Below, one piece after another: positions 18,686 to 27,039 of a stretch of DNA of 54,444 bases. Under the pieces are notes generated by a model, which did not search any database, was not told the DNA's origin, and saw nothing but the letters and a program-made list of their open reading frames with translations. Numbering within the stretch: position 1 is the first letter of the stretch; each line of letters starts with the position of its first letter. Both the position numbers and the translations under genes were made by a program. Location of the stretch: contig CAYHPW010000013.1 of NCBI GenBank assembly GCA_964358645.1, positions 1 through 54,444 of the forward strand. The letters are read 5' to 3'. The DNA is from JBBTDV01 sp038042605. GTDB lineage: Bacteria; Bdellovibrionota; UBA1018.

Positions 18686-18745
18686 ATGCCCACGGCTATG
18701 CCCACGGCTATGCCACGGCTATGCCACGGCTATGCCACGGCTATG
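18686..18745. repeat. Tandem repeat of 11-12-bp units
   Basis: After the PhoH gene there are two 12-bp units ATGCCCACGGCT (18686-18709) followed by three 11-bp units ATGCCACGGCT (18710-18742) and a partial ATG. The units differ by one C. The array lies in the 249-base intergenic gap and looks like a slippage-prone minisatellite. It has no coding role, and no terminator structure with a T-run is seen. Confidence 0.9.
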
Positions 18746-18903
18746 TATGACTATCAGTCAATCTAGATAAAAATTACCAGTAGCGTTGTGACACCAAGTT
18801 GTTTAATTTCAATAAGTTACACTTGTTTTGCCTAGGTATTTTAATGGCATTTTCTTTGCTGTAATGCGACGCCGTGTAGGCGAGTTAAGCCTCTGGAGAA
18901 AAT

Positions 18904-19206
18904 ATGAGTAACGTCATTTCATTACAAGCTGTCCGTGAATTGCGTGAATTAAAAAATTTAGATGATATTGCTTACAAAGCCAAAATCCTGGCGATGGACA
19001 AATTTGAATTGCTTGAGGAAATGATTAAGTTTCAGCAACAGCGCTCCACAATAGGTCACCTGACCGTGGAAATGATGATCCGCGGGAAGATACTCTTTAA
19101 GGAGTTGGAAGAACATGCCGAGACAAAAGAGCTTACATTGCTTGCGCGCTCTTACCGCCGACATCTGGAATATGAGCTGAGTTCAAGATCAAAAGTTGAA
19201 AGCTAA
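18904..19206 (+). CDS. Small hypothetical protein, 100 aa
   Basis: The ATG at 18904 follows CTCTGGAGAAAAT. The product has no signal peptide and appears wholly helical and charged: NVISLQAVRELRELKNLDD, then FELLEEMIKFQQQRS and a basic end LARSYRRHLEYEL. This could be a small regulatory or adaptor protein. No family is recognised. It precedes the cupredoxin-like and CpaF genes on the same strand, 44 bases before the former. Confidence 0.65.
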   Translation: MSNVISLQAVRELRELKNLDDIAYKAKILAMDKFELLEEMIKFQQQRSTIGHLTVEMMIRGKILFKELEEHAETKELTLLARSYRRHLEYELSSRSKVES

Positions 19207-19250
19207 TGCTCGCCGGCCCACTGACCGAATAGTGTTTGGGGGAATCCGGT

Positions 19251-19865
19251 ATGGGACGCTTCCTTGTAACATTATTGTTTTCGGTATTAGTGGTAGTCAA
19301 TATTTTGATGAGTGCTTCTGCATCTTCATCCAATTCATCCAATTCATCCAATAATGAATGGGGGAATAATGATTTGATTGGTCCGGATGAGGATTTTCCG
19401 CCAGCGCGATTTGGCCGCGCCCCCTTTCGCGGGAATATAGAAAGGAACTTAGCCAATACGGAGAACTCAAAGCCACCATCCAGCTCTCTTGCCACACTGG
19501 CACCTAAAGAGCTACCCCCAGCCCAGCGGGCCGAGGCGGGACTAGCAAACGGGCTGCTACCGGTGCGTGGCGTACAGGAAGCCGCGCTCATAGCCGGTGA
19601 TCTTGGTTTTTTCCCGAAGACGCTTTTTGTTTCACGCGGCACGCCTGTCAGATTGTTTGTCACCGGAATATCAAAGAACACGCTTTGTATCATGATGGAT
19701 AGCTTCCAGGTCAGAAGGCAGATCAGGTCTAATAAAATAGAAGAGATCACATTTACCCCGACATTTCCCGGCAAATTCAGGTTTTATTGCCCACTTAACG
19801 GGACCGAGGGCCTTCTGGTTGTAAAGGAATTAGCTTCGGCAAACGCGGATCAGCCGGAGGAGTGA
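19251..19865 (+). CDS. Secreted cupredoxin-like protein lacking canonical copper ligands
   Basis: ATG 19251 with GGGGGAA upstream opens a signal peptide (MGRFLVTLLFSVLVVVNILM). A Ser/Asn-rich stretch encoded by three copies of TTCATCCAA (19325-19351) and a Pro-rich linker follow. The last 85 residues look like a cupredoxin domain: FFPKTLFVSRGTPVRLFVTG, EEITFTPTFPGKFRFYCP. The usual ligand set is His in the HNF motif, Cys-x(n)-His and Met. Here the HNF position reads LCIM and the residues after Cys are LNGTEGLL. Only the Cys remains, so classical blue-copper binding is unlikely. The gene overlaps cpaF by four bases (GTGA), an unexpected pairing. Confidence 0.72.
   Translation: MGRFLVTLLFSVLVVVNILMSASASSSNSSNSSNNEWGNNDLIGPDEDFPPARFGRAPFRGNIERNLANTENSKPPSSSLATLAPKELPPAQRAEAGLANGLLPVRGVQEAALIAGDLGFFPKTLFVSRGTPVRLFVTGISKNTLCIMMDSFQVRRQIRSNKIEEITFTPTFPGKFRFYCPLNGTEGLLVVKELASANADQPEE
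19325..19351 (+). repeat. 9-bp coding tandem repeat (three copies)
   Basis: TTCATCCAA is repeated three times in frame and encodes the Ser-Asn-Ser periodicity just after the signal peptide of the cupredoxin-like protein. Its length is a multiple of three, so copy-number change would alter linker length without frameshift. Confidence 0.85.
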
Positions 19866-21016
19866 GGTCAGCAACCGTGGGTGTCTTCAACGAATCAGTG
19901 GGGATGTTCCTTGGGCCCATTAAAGAGTATCTTGATGATGATTCCGTCTCAGAAATACTTATAAACGGCTGCCAGGAGGTTTTTGTCGAGCGCCGTGGTG
20001 TTCTTGAAAGGACAAGCGTGCGCTTCATTGATGAGCAGGCCCTACAGGCCGCGGTCCGCAACATCGCGCAATTCGTGGGACGCAAAATAGATAACGAAAA
20101 TCCGATACTGGATGCGCGTCTGCCGGACGGGAGCCGCGTTTCGGCGGTCTTCCCACCGTGTTCAAGAAAAGGCACGACACTGGCCATACGAAAATTTCAA
20201 AAAGGTACCGCCGCACTTCTTGATCTTGTAAACAATGGTTCCATCTCGAAAGACGCGGCGAGATTCCTTGATATCTGTATTTTCCTTTCTAAGAACCTGA
20301 TTGTCTCTGGAGGAACCGGCACCGGTAAGACCACGGTCTTGAATGCGCTTGGCTCAAGGATTCCGAAAACCCAGAGGCTGTTGATCATAGAAGATTCTTC
20401 GGAACTTAAAATACAAACCGACCATGTGGTTTTTTTTGAAACCAAGCATGCCGATATACATGGAAAAGGCGAGATCAATGTGCGTGAGCTCGTGCGTGCC
20501 GCTCTAAGATTGCGACCTGATCGCATAATAGTAGGTGAGGTCAGGGGACCGGAAGCGCTTGACCTCATAACGGCAATGAACACCGGCCATGGCGGCTCGA
20601 TGGGGACAACGCACGCCAATTCACCGTATGATACACTCGTGAGGCTTGAGACTCTTGCGATGATGGGCGAAACCCAGGTTCCTGTGGTGGCGCTTCGAAG
20701 GCAGATCGCGTCGGCTATACATATAGTGGTGCATATAAAACGCATGCGCGATGGGACGCGCAGGGTTGCGGATATCAGCGAAATTTTACCTGAAGTCGAT
20801 GAGCACGGTGGATATCAGATCCAGGATATTTATAAGTATATCCATCGGGGGCTTTCACCTGATGGCAAGATAGTGGGTGAGTTGATACCTACAGGAAGTA
20901 TCCCTACATTTATGAATGAGATCGAACTTTACAAGCTTCCTTTCACGCGCGAAAAATTTACTTGCCCACAGTGGTACGTTGAATCAAGACAGCAAAGCAT
21001 CAGACAGGTGGCGTGA
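19862..21016 (+). CDS. CpaF/TadA-family secretion ATPase
   Basis: The 384-residue protein matches the VirB11/CpaF group. The N-terminal domain has DDSVSEILINGCQEVFVERRG and LDARLPDGSRVSAVFPPCS. It is followed by Walker A SGGTGTGKTTVLNAL, the Asp box EDSSELKI, Walker B RIIVGEVRGPEALDLI and the His box TGHGGSMGTTHANS. CpaF powers Tad/Flp pilus assembly. No tadB, tadC, cpaE or pilin gene is in the window, so it is an orphan unless the rest lies elsewhere. The GTG start overlaps the cupredoxin-like gene's stop. The C-terminal 50 residues extend past the usual end. Confidence 0.9.
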   Translation: MRSATVGVFNESVGMFLGPIKEYLDDDSVSEILINGCQEVFVERRGVLERTSVRFIDEQALQAAVRNIAQFVGRKIDNENPILDARLPDGSRVSAVFPPCSRKGTTLAIRKFQKGTAALLDLVNNGSISKDAARFLDICIFLSKNLIVSGGTGTGKTTVLNALGSRIPKTQRLLIIEDSSELKIQTDHVVFFETKHADIHGKGEINVRELVRAALRLRPDRIIVGEVRGPEALDLITAMNTGHGGSMGTTHANSPYDTLVRLETLAMMGETQVPVVALRRQIASAIHIVVHIKRMRDGTRRVADISEILPEVDEHGGYQIQDIYKYIHRGLSPDGKIVGELIPTGSIPTFMNEIELYKLPFTREKFTCPQWYVESRQQSIRQVA

Positions 21017-21028
21017 GAGAGAGACTAG

Positions 21029-22423
21029 CTAGCCCGACCCCTTAAGCGCGCTCACGATGCCATCAACGACGCCTTTGGCATCACCGAAAACAAGGGAACA
21101 GTTGTTGTAATAAAAGAGGGCGTTGTCCACGCCGGCATAACCTGTTTTCATGGACCGCTTGTTTACAAATACCTGTTTTGACTTATATGCCTCAAGGATC
21201 GGCATGCCAAAGAGCGGGCTAGATTTGTCTGTTTTTGCAGCGGGGTTGACGACGTCGTTAGCCCCTATGATGAAAGCAACATCGGTGCTGGAGAACTCGC
21301 TGTTTATCTCGTCCATTTCAAACACAACGTCATAGGGAATTTCAGCTTCGGCCAGTAGAACATTCATGTGTCCTGGCATGCGGCCTGCGACCGGGTGGAT
21401 GGCGAATTTCACGTCCACGCCTTTTTCCATCAAAGTAGAGTACATCTCTTTTACGGCATGTTGGGCCTGTGCGACGGCCATTCCATATCCAGGCACGATA
21501 ATTACCTTTGAAGCATTTTCCATCATGAAGGCTGCATCCTCGACGGATGCGGATTTCACGCCCTTTTTAGCGGCTTGGGCCATCGTGGAGTCACCGGCGA
21601 CTTCGCCACCAAACCCTCCGAGAATCACGCTGAAGAATGAGCGGTTCATGGCTTTACACATTATATATGACAGGATGGCGCCGCTGCTTCCTACCAACGC
21701 TCCGGTTGTTATTAAAAGATTATTCTGCAGCGTGAACCCGGTCGCTGCCGCGGCCCATCCGGAGTAGGAGTTCAGCATCGACACTACTACCGGCATGTCA
21801 GCGCCGCCGATCGGTATAATCAGCAGAATCCCAAGAAGGAACGCGATTGCCGTCATGACGAAAAATGAAATCATGCTGTCATGCCAAGCGAAATGTGCAC
21901 CAAGGACAAACATTGCTATCCCAAGCATCAGGTTCAGCCAATGTTGGCCTTTGTAAACTATAGGATCAGAACCAAGCAGGCCTTGTAGCTTTCCAAATGC
22001 TATGACTGATCCGGTGAAGGTGATCGCGCCTATGAAGCTACCCGCCGCCAGTTCTATCATCAATGTAGTATTGAAATGGCCTTCATTGCTGTGAAGGAAG
22101 TATGTGCCAGTCGCTACCAGCACGGCAGACAGGCCAACAAAGCTGTGAAGGGCCGCGACTAGCTGGGGCATCGCGGTCATCTGAATCCTGACAGCAACTA
22201 TTATCCCGATCAGCGCACCGGCGGTCAGGCCGGCAATGATCCAACTGTAAGTTTTTACGCTTGGATGAAGCAATGTCGCGATGACCGCCATTGCCATGCC
22301 GATCATTGAGAACATATTGCCCTTTAGCGCCGTTTTGGGTGAGTTCAGGCCTTTAAGGCCGAGGATGAAGAGCACCGTGGCGATTAGGTAAACTGCCGCG
22401 AACAGGTCTTGGTTTAGTCCCAT
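21029..22423 (-). CDS. pntB: NAD(P) transhydrogenase subunit beta PntB
   Basis: This 464-residue protein has nine or so membrane helices, followed by the cytosolic NADP(H)-binding dIII domain: VIIVPGYGMAVAQAQHAVKEM, KFAIHPVAGRMPGHMNVLLAEA, ANDVVNPAA and NKRSMKTGYAGVDNALFY. With PntA1 and PntA2 it couples hydride transfer from NADH to NADP+ to proton re-entry, supplying NADPH. It starts 12 bases after pntA2 on the minus strand, is the last gene of the operon, and converges with cpaF at a 12-base gap. Confidence 0.95.
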   Translation of the reverse strand: MGLNQDLFAAVYLIATVLFILGLKGLNSPKTALKGNMFSMIGMAMAVIATLLHPSVKTYSWIIAGLTAGALIGIIVAVRIQMTAMPQLVAALHSFVGLSAVLVATGTYFLHSNEGHFNTTLMIELAAGSFIGAITFTGSVIAFGKLQGLLGSDPIVYKGQHWLNLMLGIAMFVLGAHFAWHDSMISFFVMTAIAFLLGILLIIPIGGADMPVVVSMLNSYSGWAAAATGFTLQNNLLITTGALVGSSGAILSYIMCKAMNRSFFSVILGGFGGEVAGDSTMAQAAKKGVKSASVEDAAFMMENASKVIIVPGYGMAVAQAQHAVKEMYSTLMEKGVDVKFAIHPVAGRMPGHMNVLLAEAEIPYDVVFEMDEINSEFSSTDVAFIIGANDVVNPAAKTDKSSPLFGMPILEAYKSKQVFVNKRSMKTGYAGVDNALFYYNNCSLVFGDAKGVVDGIVSALKGSG

Positions 22424-22435
22424 GATTTTTCCTTA

Positions 22436-22747
22436 TCAGTCTTTTCTCTTGAACATGGCGAGTATGCGATTAGTTACCACAAAGCCGCCAAAAATATTTA
22501 TCGCAGCAAGAAATACGGCCAGGCAACCTATAACTTGAATCAGTATCGCTGAAAATCCCTGTGCAGCCATTGCATCACCGTGTGTGGCGCCTGCAACTAA
22601 TATCGCGCCTACCACTACGATGGCGCTGATGGCATTTGTCACAGCCATTAAAGGCGTGTGGAGCGCTGGTGTGACCCCCCAAATGACATGATAGCCGACG
22701 AAACATGAGAGCACGAAAACGTAAACACCAATCATTGTACTGGACAT
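22436..22747 (-). CDS. pntA2: NAD(P) transhydrogenase subunit alpha part 2 PntA2
   Basis: The 103-residue protein has about three membrane helices with the GYHVIWGVTPALHTPLMAVTNAISAIVVVGA signature split across helices, and the end GGFVVTNRILAMFKRKD. This is the separate membrane part of the alpha subunit in organisms with a three-gene transhydrogenase. It lies between pntA1 and pntB with gaps of 5 and 12 bases. Confidence 0.95.
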   Translation of the reverse strand: MSSTMIGVYVFVLSCFVGYHVIWGVTPALHTPLMAVTNAISAIVVVGAILVAGATHGDAMAAQGFSAILIQVIGCLAVFLAAINIFGGFVVTNRILAMFKRKD

Positions 22748-22752
22748 ATGAC

Positions 22753-23874
22753 CTATCCTTTTTTCTTGAATCTGACCTCGCCTTGGTGAACAGCCAGTGA
22801 ACCAGCTATGATGTCATCGTCAAGGTTGAGCTGTACCGCGGCTTGGTTATCTTTTTTTGTTGTTATCAGTGAAAGAAGATTGAAGATATTTTTCGCATAA
22901 AACTCGCTTGCGTCTGCCGGCACGAGCGCTGGGTAATTCAGTATACCGACTATCGTCACATTGTGCCTGACGACTATTTCTCCCGCTGTGGTGAGTGCGC
23001 AGTTACCGCCGCTTGGAGCAGCCATGTCGACTATGACTGATCCGGCTCGCATGCCTTTGACGGCGTCTTCCGTGATCAGTATGGGGGCCTTCCGTCCTGG
23101 GATATTCGCCGTTGAAATAATAATGTCGAATTTCTTAAGCTTTTCGTTGAGTAGCTCTTGTTGTTTTAGTTTCGCTGCACTAGAAAGTTCCTTCGCATAT
23201 CCACCTGCGCCGCTACCTTCCTCGCCGATATCCAGTTCAATGAATTTTGCACCAACAGAGACTATCTGTTCCTTTACATCTGCCCGCACGTCGTATGCTT
23301 CAACCGTCGCGCCAAGTTTGCGTATAGTGGGGATGGCTTGTAGTCCAGCGACTCCGGCCCCCAGTACGGCGACACGTGCTGGCTTGGCTGAACCTGCTGA
23401 CGTCATCATCATTGGGATGAATCTTTTGTATTGCGCCGCCGCTTCGATCGCAGCTCTGTAGCCAGCTATGTTTGCTTGTGAAGAAAGGGCATCCATGGCT
23501 TGTGCTCTGGAAGTGCGTGGAATCAATTCCATTGCCAGGCAGTCAATTCCTGCTTTTGCCAGAGTTGGTAATAGATCATCATCCAGGAATGAATCCAGGA
23601 ACGAAATCAGGATTGCTCCGCGCTTTATCAATTGGACTTCTTGTTTTAGCGGTCTGTTGATTTTAAGCACTATATCCGCGCCGAAGGCTGTTTGCTTGTC
23701 AGCGATCATAGCGCCTTCGGCCTTATATGCTTCATCCGGGAAGCCAGCGGCTGTACCTGATGACGGTTCAACCACGACTTCAAAGCCTTGCTTTATCAGT
23801 CTCTTTGCGGCTTGTGGTGTGGTAGACACCCGTGTTTCTTTTTCGCCGGTCTCTTTAACAACGCCAATCTTCAT
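22753..23874 (-). CDS. pntA1: NAD(P) transhydrogenase subunit alpha part 1 PntA1
   Basis: The 373-residue cytosolic dI domain binds NAD(H). Visible motifs are MKIGVVKETGEKETRVSTTP, the SSQANIAGYRA region, the Rossmann VAVLGAGVAGLQAI, VEAYDVRADVKEQ, the mobile-loop region after LDIGEEGSGAGGYAKEL, and IVDMAAPSGGNCALT. A GAGGT lies before the ATG. It is the first gene of the pnt set, 81 bases downstream of the FtsB-like gene. Confidence 0.95.
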   Translation of the reverse strand: MKIGVVKETGEKETRVSTTPQAAKRLIKQGFEVVVEPSSGTAAGFPDEAYKAEGAMIADKQTAFGADIVLKINRPLKQEVQLIKRGAILISFLDSFLDDDLLPTLAKAGIDCLAMELIPRTSRAQAMDALSSQANIAGYRAAIEAAAQYKRFIPMMMTSAGSAKPARVAVLGAGVAGLQAIPTIRKLGATVEAYDVRADVKEQIVSVGAKFIELDIGEEGSGAGGYAKELSSAAKLKQQELLNEKLKKFDIIISTANIPGRKAPILITEDAVKGMRAGSVIVDMAAPSGGNCALTTAGEIVVRHNVTIVGILNYPALVPADASEFYAKNIFNLLSLITTKKDNQAAVQLNLDDDIIAGSLAVHQGEVRFKKKG

Positions 23875-23955
23875 TAAGATACCTCGCGGGTTACTGTATC
23901 AGTTTTGACAGATAGTGGTTAATTAAGCTATCGGCGGGCGAAATGAAATATTTTT

Positions 23956-24243
23956 TTAAGGCGTCACTGAAAAATCAAAAATAAGTTCGTCCGGTGCCGC
24001 ATAGCCAAGTGTCCGTCTGATTTCTCGTCGCTGCGCAATATGACTTTTTTCAAGCAGAGTTGATTGGACTTCAAGTCTTGTGACTTCATCTTTAAGCTGA
24101 ATGACCTGTTGTTCTTTTGCGTTCAGAAGCCCCTTGAGGCTGATCAGTTGAATAAGCCCAGGCGAACCAGTCAAGCCTGATGGTATTCCAGATATGAAAA
24201 TCAACCAAAGGCCGAATATTGCAAGCCAGATTTTATTGGTCAT
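23956..24243 (-). CDS. FtsB/DivIC-like septum formation initiator
   Basis: The 95-residue protein has an N-terminal membrane segment (IWLAIFGLWLIFISGIPSGL) followed by a coiled coil (LKGLLNAKEQQVIQLKDEVTRLEVQSTLLEK) and RREIRRTLGYAAPDELIFDF. This LGYA-PxExI/VF ending is typical of FtsB/DivIC proteins, which link FtsL and FtsQ in the divisome. Its ATG overlaps the eno stop (ATGA), an order (eno-ftsB) common in Gram-negative bacteria. Confidence 0.88.
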   Translation of the reverse strand: MTNKIWLAIFGLWLIFISGIPSGLTGSPGLIQLISLKGLLNAKEQQVIQLKDEVTRLEVQSTLLEKSHIAQRREIRRTLGYAAPDELIFDFSVTP

Positions 24244-25562
24244 TTGAAGACTGCTCTGCCTATGAATCTGGCTGAGTTTTCAAGTTGCTCCTCTATCCTT
24301 AGGAGCTGGTTATATTTCGCTATTCGATCGGTTCTGGAAAGAGACCCGGTTTTGATCTGTCCGCAATCGGTCCCAACCGCTAGGTCAGCAATGAACGTAT
24401 CTTCGGTTTCGCCACTTCTATGGGACGTGACTATGCCGTAACCAGACTGATGAGCAAGCTTCATAGTTTCGAGCGTCTCAGTGACTGTGCCTATCTGGTT
24501 TAGCTTGATTAGGATTGCGTTTGCTATGCATGATTCAATGCCACGTCTTAAATAAGATGGGTTTGTGACGAAAAGGTCATCCCCAACGAGCTGGCAACGT
24601 TTGCCAAGTTTTGCTGTCAGCATGGACCAGCCTTCCCAGTCATGTTCGGCAAGGCCGTCTTCTATTGATATTATTGGATATGCATCGACCCATTTTGAAT
24701 AGATCTCAATCAGCTCTCCGGCTTGATAATTTTTGTTTTCAAACGAGTATCTAACGCCTGATGCCACGGGTTCTGTTGAGATGAACTCGCTGGCTGCGCA
24801 ATCAAGCGCAAGGAATATTTCGGTGCCTGCTTTATATCCAGCATCTTTTATTGCCTGCATGATGGCCGAAAGCGCTTGTTCATGTGGCTTTTCATCATCG
24901 AATACCGGAGCGAACCCTCCTTCGTCGCCAACACCGGTTGAAAGCTTTTTGTCGTGTAGAATTTTTTTAAGGCGGTGGAAGACTTCAACCCCGGCCCGTA
25001 GCGCATCTGAGAATCTTTCGAACCCAGCGGGCACGATCATGAACTCCTGGATCGCCAAGCCGCTATCGGCATGCTTCCCGCCGTTTATGATGTTCATGAA
25101 AGGCACGGGGAGGGTGGCACCCGAGGAATCAAATATTGAAGATATGTAGCGATAAAGTGGCTTTTGCATGACGGCTGCCTGTGCCCTGGCGAATGCCATG
25201 CTTACTGCGAGTATGGAGTTTGCCCCAAGATTTGATTTATTGGGTGTGCCGTCAAGTTCTCTCAGGGCATCATCAAGCAGCGACTGTAGTGGGAAGTCCC
25301 TTTTAATAATGGCAGGCGTAATTTTTTCGCGGATATTCGTTACTGACTTGAGCACTCCCTTACCTAAGTATCTTTTTTGATCAGCATCCCTAAGTTCCAG
25401 TGCTTCTCCTTCGCCTGTTGAAGCACCGGATGGAACGATGGCTCGTTCCGTTATATATTCACCCTTATGGTGTGGGTCGTCCACGATGACTTCCGCTTCG
25501 ACTGTCGGGAAACCGCGTGAGTCCAAAACTTCACGTGCCTTAACGTTTCTGATTGTCGCCAT
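24240..25562 (-). CDS. eno: Enolase (phosphopyruvate hydratase)
   Basis: The 440-residue protein shows all enolase hallmarks: MATIRNVKAREVLDSRGFPTVEAEV, PSGASTGEGEALELRD, NIINGGKHADSGLAIQEFMIVP, GDEGGFAP, SIEDGLAEHDWEGW, VGDDLFVTNP, LIKLNQIGTVTET and SHRSGETEDTFIADLAVG. It converts 2-phosphoglycerate to phosphoenolpyruvate in glycolysis. ATG 25562 with AAAGGACG upstream gives the conserved N-terminus; the frame extends eight codons further without support. Confidence 0.97.
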   Translation of the reverse strand: MATIRNVKAREVLDSRGFPTVEAEVIVDDPHHKGEYITERAIVPSGASTGEGEALELRDADQKRYLGKGVLKSVTNIREKITPAIIKRDFPLQSLLDDALRELDGTPNKSNLGANSILAVSMAFARAQAAVMQKPLYRYISSIFDSSGATLPVPFMNIINGGKHADSGLAIQEFMIVPAGFERFSDALRAGVEVFHRLKKILHDKKLSTGVGDEGGFAPVFDDEKPHEQALSAIMQAIKDAGYKAGTEIFLALDCAASEFISTEPVASGVRYSFENKNYQAGELIEIYSKWVDAYPIISIEDGLAEHDWEGWSMLTAKLGKRCQLVGDDLFVTNPSYLRRGIESCIANAILIKLNQIGTVTETLETMKLAHQSGYGIVTSHRSGETEDTFIADLAVGTDCGQIKTGSLSRTDRIAKYNQLLRIEEQLENSARFIGRAVFK

Positions 25563-25599
25563 GATTCGTCCTTTCATTATATCCAATGCTGGGTCTGAT

Positions 25600-26001
25600 T
25601 CAAGATTGCCGTATGTGCCGCGCTTTTACCACGGTTTTAATATTGCCGCGTACGTTAAAGTCCCCAGTGACTTCCATTTCGTGTGGATCAAGAAGTTTTA
25701 CCAGATCATCCAGGATTACGTTGACAACGTCTTCGTGAAAAAGGCCCCTGTTGCGGAACTTGTTTATGTAAAGCTTCAGGCTTTTAAGCTCAAGACACCA
25801 TTTATACGGTATGTACTTGATGTGTATGGTGGCGAAATCAGGGAAGCCTGACATCGGGCATAAGCAGGTGAATTCAGGGCATGTGAATTCCACTTTGTAT
25901 CGTCTGACCATGGTATTGTTGGTGAATCGCACAAGTTTTGACCGGTGTATAATTGACCGGCCATCCGGCCTTTTGTTGATTAATGTTTGAGTTTTAGCCA
26001 T
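25600..26001 (-). CDS. queF: NADPH-dependent 7-cyano-7-deazaguanine reductase QueF
   Basis: The 133-residue protein is the short (YkvM-type) QueF. The active-site Cys lies in CPEFTCLCPMSGFPDFATIH, the conserved Asp in PDFA, the QueF motif in ELKSLKLYINKFRNRGLFHED, and DPHEMEVTGDFNVRGNI follows. It reduces preQ0 to preQ1 on the way to queuosine in tRNA. No clear ribosome-binding site precedes the ATG at 26001. The leader instead holds a strong inverted repeat at 26042-26082. Other que genes are not in the window. Confidence 0.93.
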   Translation of the reverse strand: MAKTQTLINKRPDGRSIIHRSKLVRFTNNTMVRRYKVEFTCPEFTCLCPMSGFPDFATIHIKYIPYKWCLELKSLKLYINKFRNRGLFHEDVVNVILDDLVKLLDPHEMEVTGDFNVRGNIKTVVKARHIRQS

Positions 26002-26041
26002 GCAGTGGTGATAACATGCATGGCTTGGCTGAGTCAAAGAG

Positions 26042-26082
26042 CATGACCGGAGCACGCATGGTGAAGCATATCTCCGGTCATG
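26042..26082 (-). promoter_or_regulatory. Inverted repeat between queF and the upstream gene
   Basis: CATGACCGGAG (26042-26052) and CTCCGGTCATG (26072-26082) pair perfectly over 11 bp around a 19-base loop. On the minus strand the hairpin begins 24 bases after the stop of the small secreted protein gene and is followed by CTCTTTGACTC. It could be a weak-tailed terminator for that gene, or a leader structure for queF, whose start lies about 40 bases on. I could not match it to the preQ1 riboswitch consensus. Confidence 0.5.
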
Positions 26083-26106
26083 TAAGTTATATAATTTATT
26101 AAGCCA

Positions 26107-26454
26107 TCAGTATGTTGATGTCGTGTTATTTTCAGATTTGGTCTCGTCAGTACCAGCCTGGCCGCCCATTTGTTCCATCATGCGTCGTTTATTATCGATA
26201 CATTTCTGGAATTGTTTTGTCCCACGATTATGAATAACTCCATGGTCGTCCATGCATGTTTTTGCATTTTTTAAGTCTTCCGTGGCAGCCTTTGACGTAT
26301 CACGAGAAGTGTCAGGCATTGTTTGTGACATGTCAGGTGCGGATGTTGATTGGCTCGTATCAGCAGGCTGCGTGGAAGCATCTTCAGCGCTGGCTAGCGC
26401 TATAGCAAACACGATTGCTAGTGTTGTAGACGTTAAGGCTATTATTTTTCTCAT
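26107..26454 (-). CDS. Small secreted protein with paired Cys
   Basis: ATG 26454 has AAAGGAG just upstream (26461-26467) and opens a signal peptide MRKIIALTSTTLAIVFAIALASA. The mature chain of about 92 residues begins with a Thr/Ser/Asp-rich low-complexity segment, then a helical part with two Cys 20 residues apart (CMDDHGVIHNRGTKQFQKC) and a polar tail. The two Cys may form a disulfide in the periplasm. No family recognised. Confidence 0.7.
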   Translation of the reverse strand: MRKIIALTSTTLAIVFAIALASAEDASTQPADTSQSTSAPDMSQTMPDTSRDTSKAATEDLKNAKTCMDDHGVIHNRGTKQFQKCIDNKRRMMEQMGGQAGTDETKSENNTTSTY

Positions 26455-26530
26455 AGTGATCTCCTTTGTCTTGTTACTTGGGGCTAATTTGCAACGTGAG
26501 TGCCATGAAAGCGCCACGTAAGTCCCACGA

Positions 26531-27001
26531 TTAACCGGCCTTTCGTGCGGCTTTTTCATATCTGACATGCAGCTCGGCGGAATCCACGACGTATGGAGCA
26601 ATGACGGACAGCAATCTTTCACGCGTCATGCGGCGTGGTAAGTCAAATTTTACATTGAGGCTGTATAAGCGGAAGACATAATCCGTGCTGCCGCTTCCAT
26701 CGATCGCCGATGGGCCGGTGTAGCCCAGTTTGCCGAAGCTATTTATGCCCTGGCATATCCCGTTCTGTAACGAATCTTGTGGCGGGATGCCGGCAGGCAA
26801 ATGGTGTATGTGTGAAGGTATATTGTACACGACCCAGCGTGAAATGGGGCCAGTGGAGGAATCAAGCAGCAGAACAAATGACGCTGTTCCAGGCGGTGGT
26901 GATGACCAACGCAGTTCAGGCGTGGAATTATCCGCATCGAACGAGTACCTGGTGTCTATGTTTCCATGACTGTCAACAGCATCGCTTGCCAGAGTGAACA
27001 C
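26531..27001 (-). CDS. YbhB/YbcL-type phosphatidylethanolamine-binding (PEBP) family protein
   Basis: The 156-residue protein has the bacterial Raf-kinase-inhibitor-like pattern. YSFDADNSTPELRWSSPPPGTASFVLLLDSST matches the DxxNxSPPLxWxxxP motif, followed by GPISRWVVYNIPSHIHHLPAGIP, NSFGKLGYTGPSAIDGSG and YVFRLYSLN. Family members bind anionic ligands, but the physiological role is poorly known. The start is GTG at 27001. No signal peptide is present. It stands between two small secreted-protein genes on the same strand. Confidence 0.88.
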   Translation of the reverse strand: MFTLASDAVDSHGNIDTRYSFDADNSTPELRWSSPPPGTASFVLLLDSSTGPISRWVVYNIPSHIHHLPAGIPPQDSLQNGICQGINSFGKLGYTGPSAIDGSGSTDYVFRLYSLNVKFDLPRRMTRERLLSVIAPYVVDSAELHVRYEKAARKAG

Positions 27002-27039
27002 ATGCTAATGTGTTGCAATCGGTACACCTGGGCGATCAC

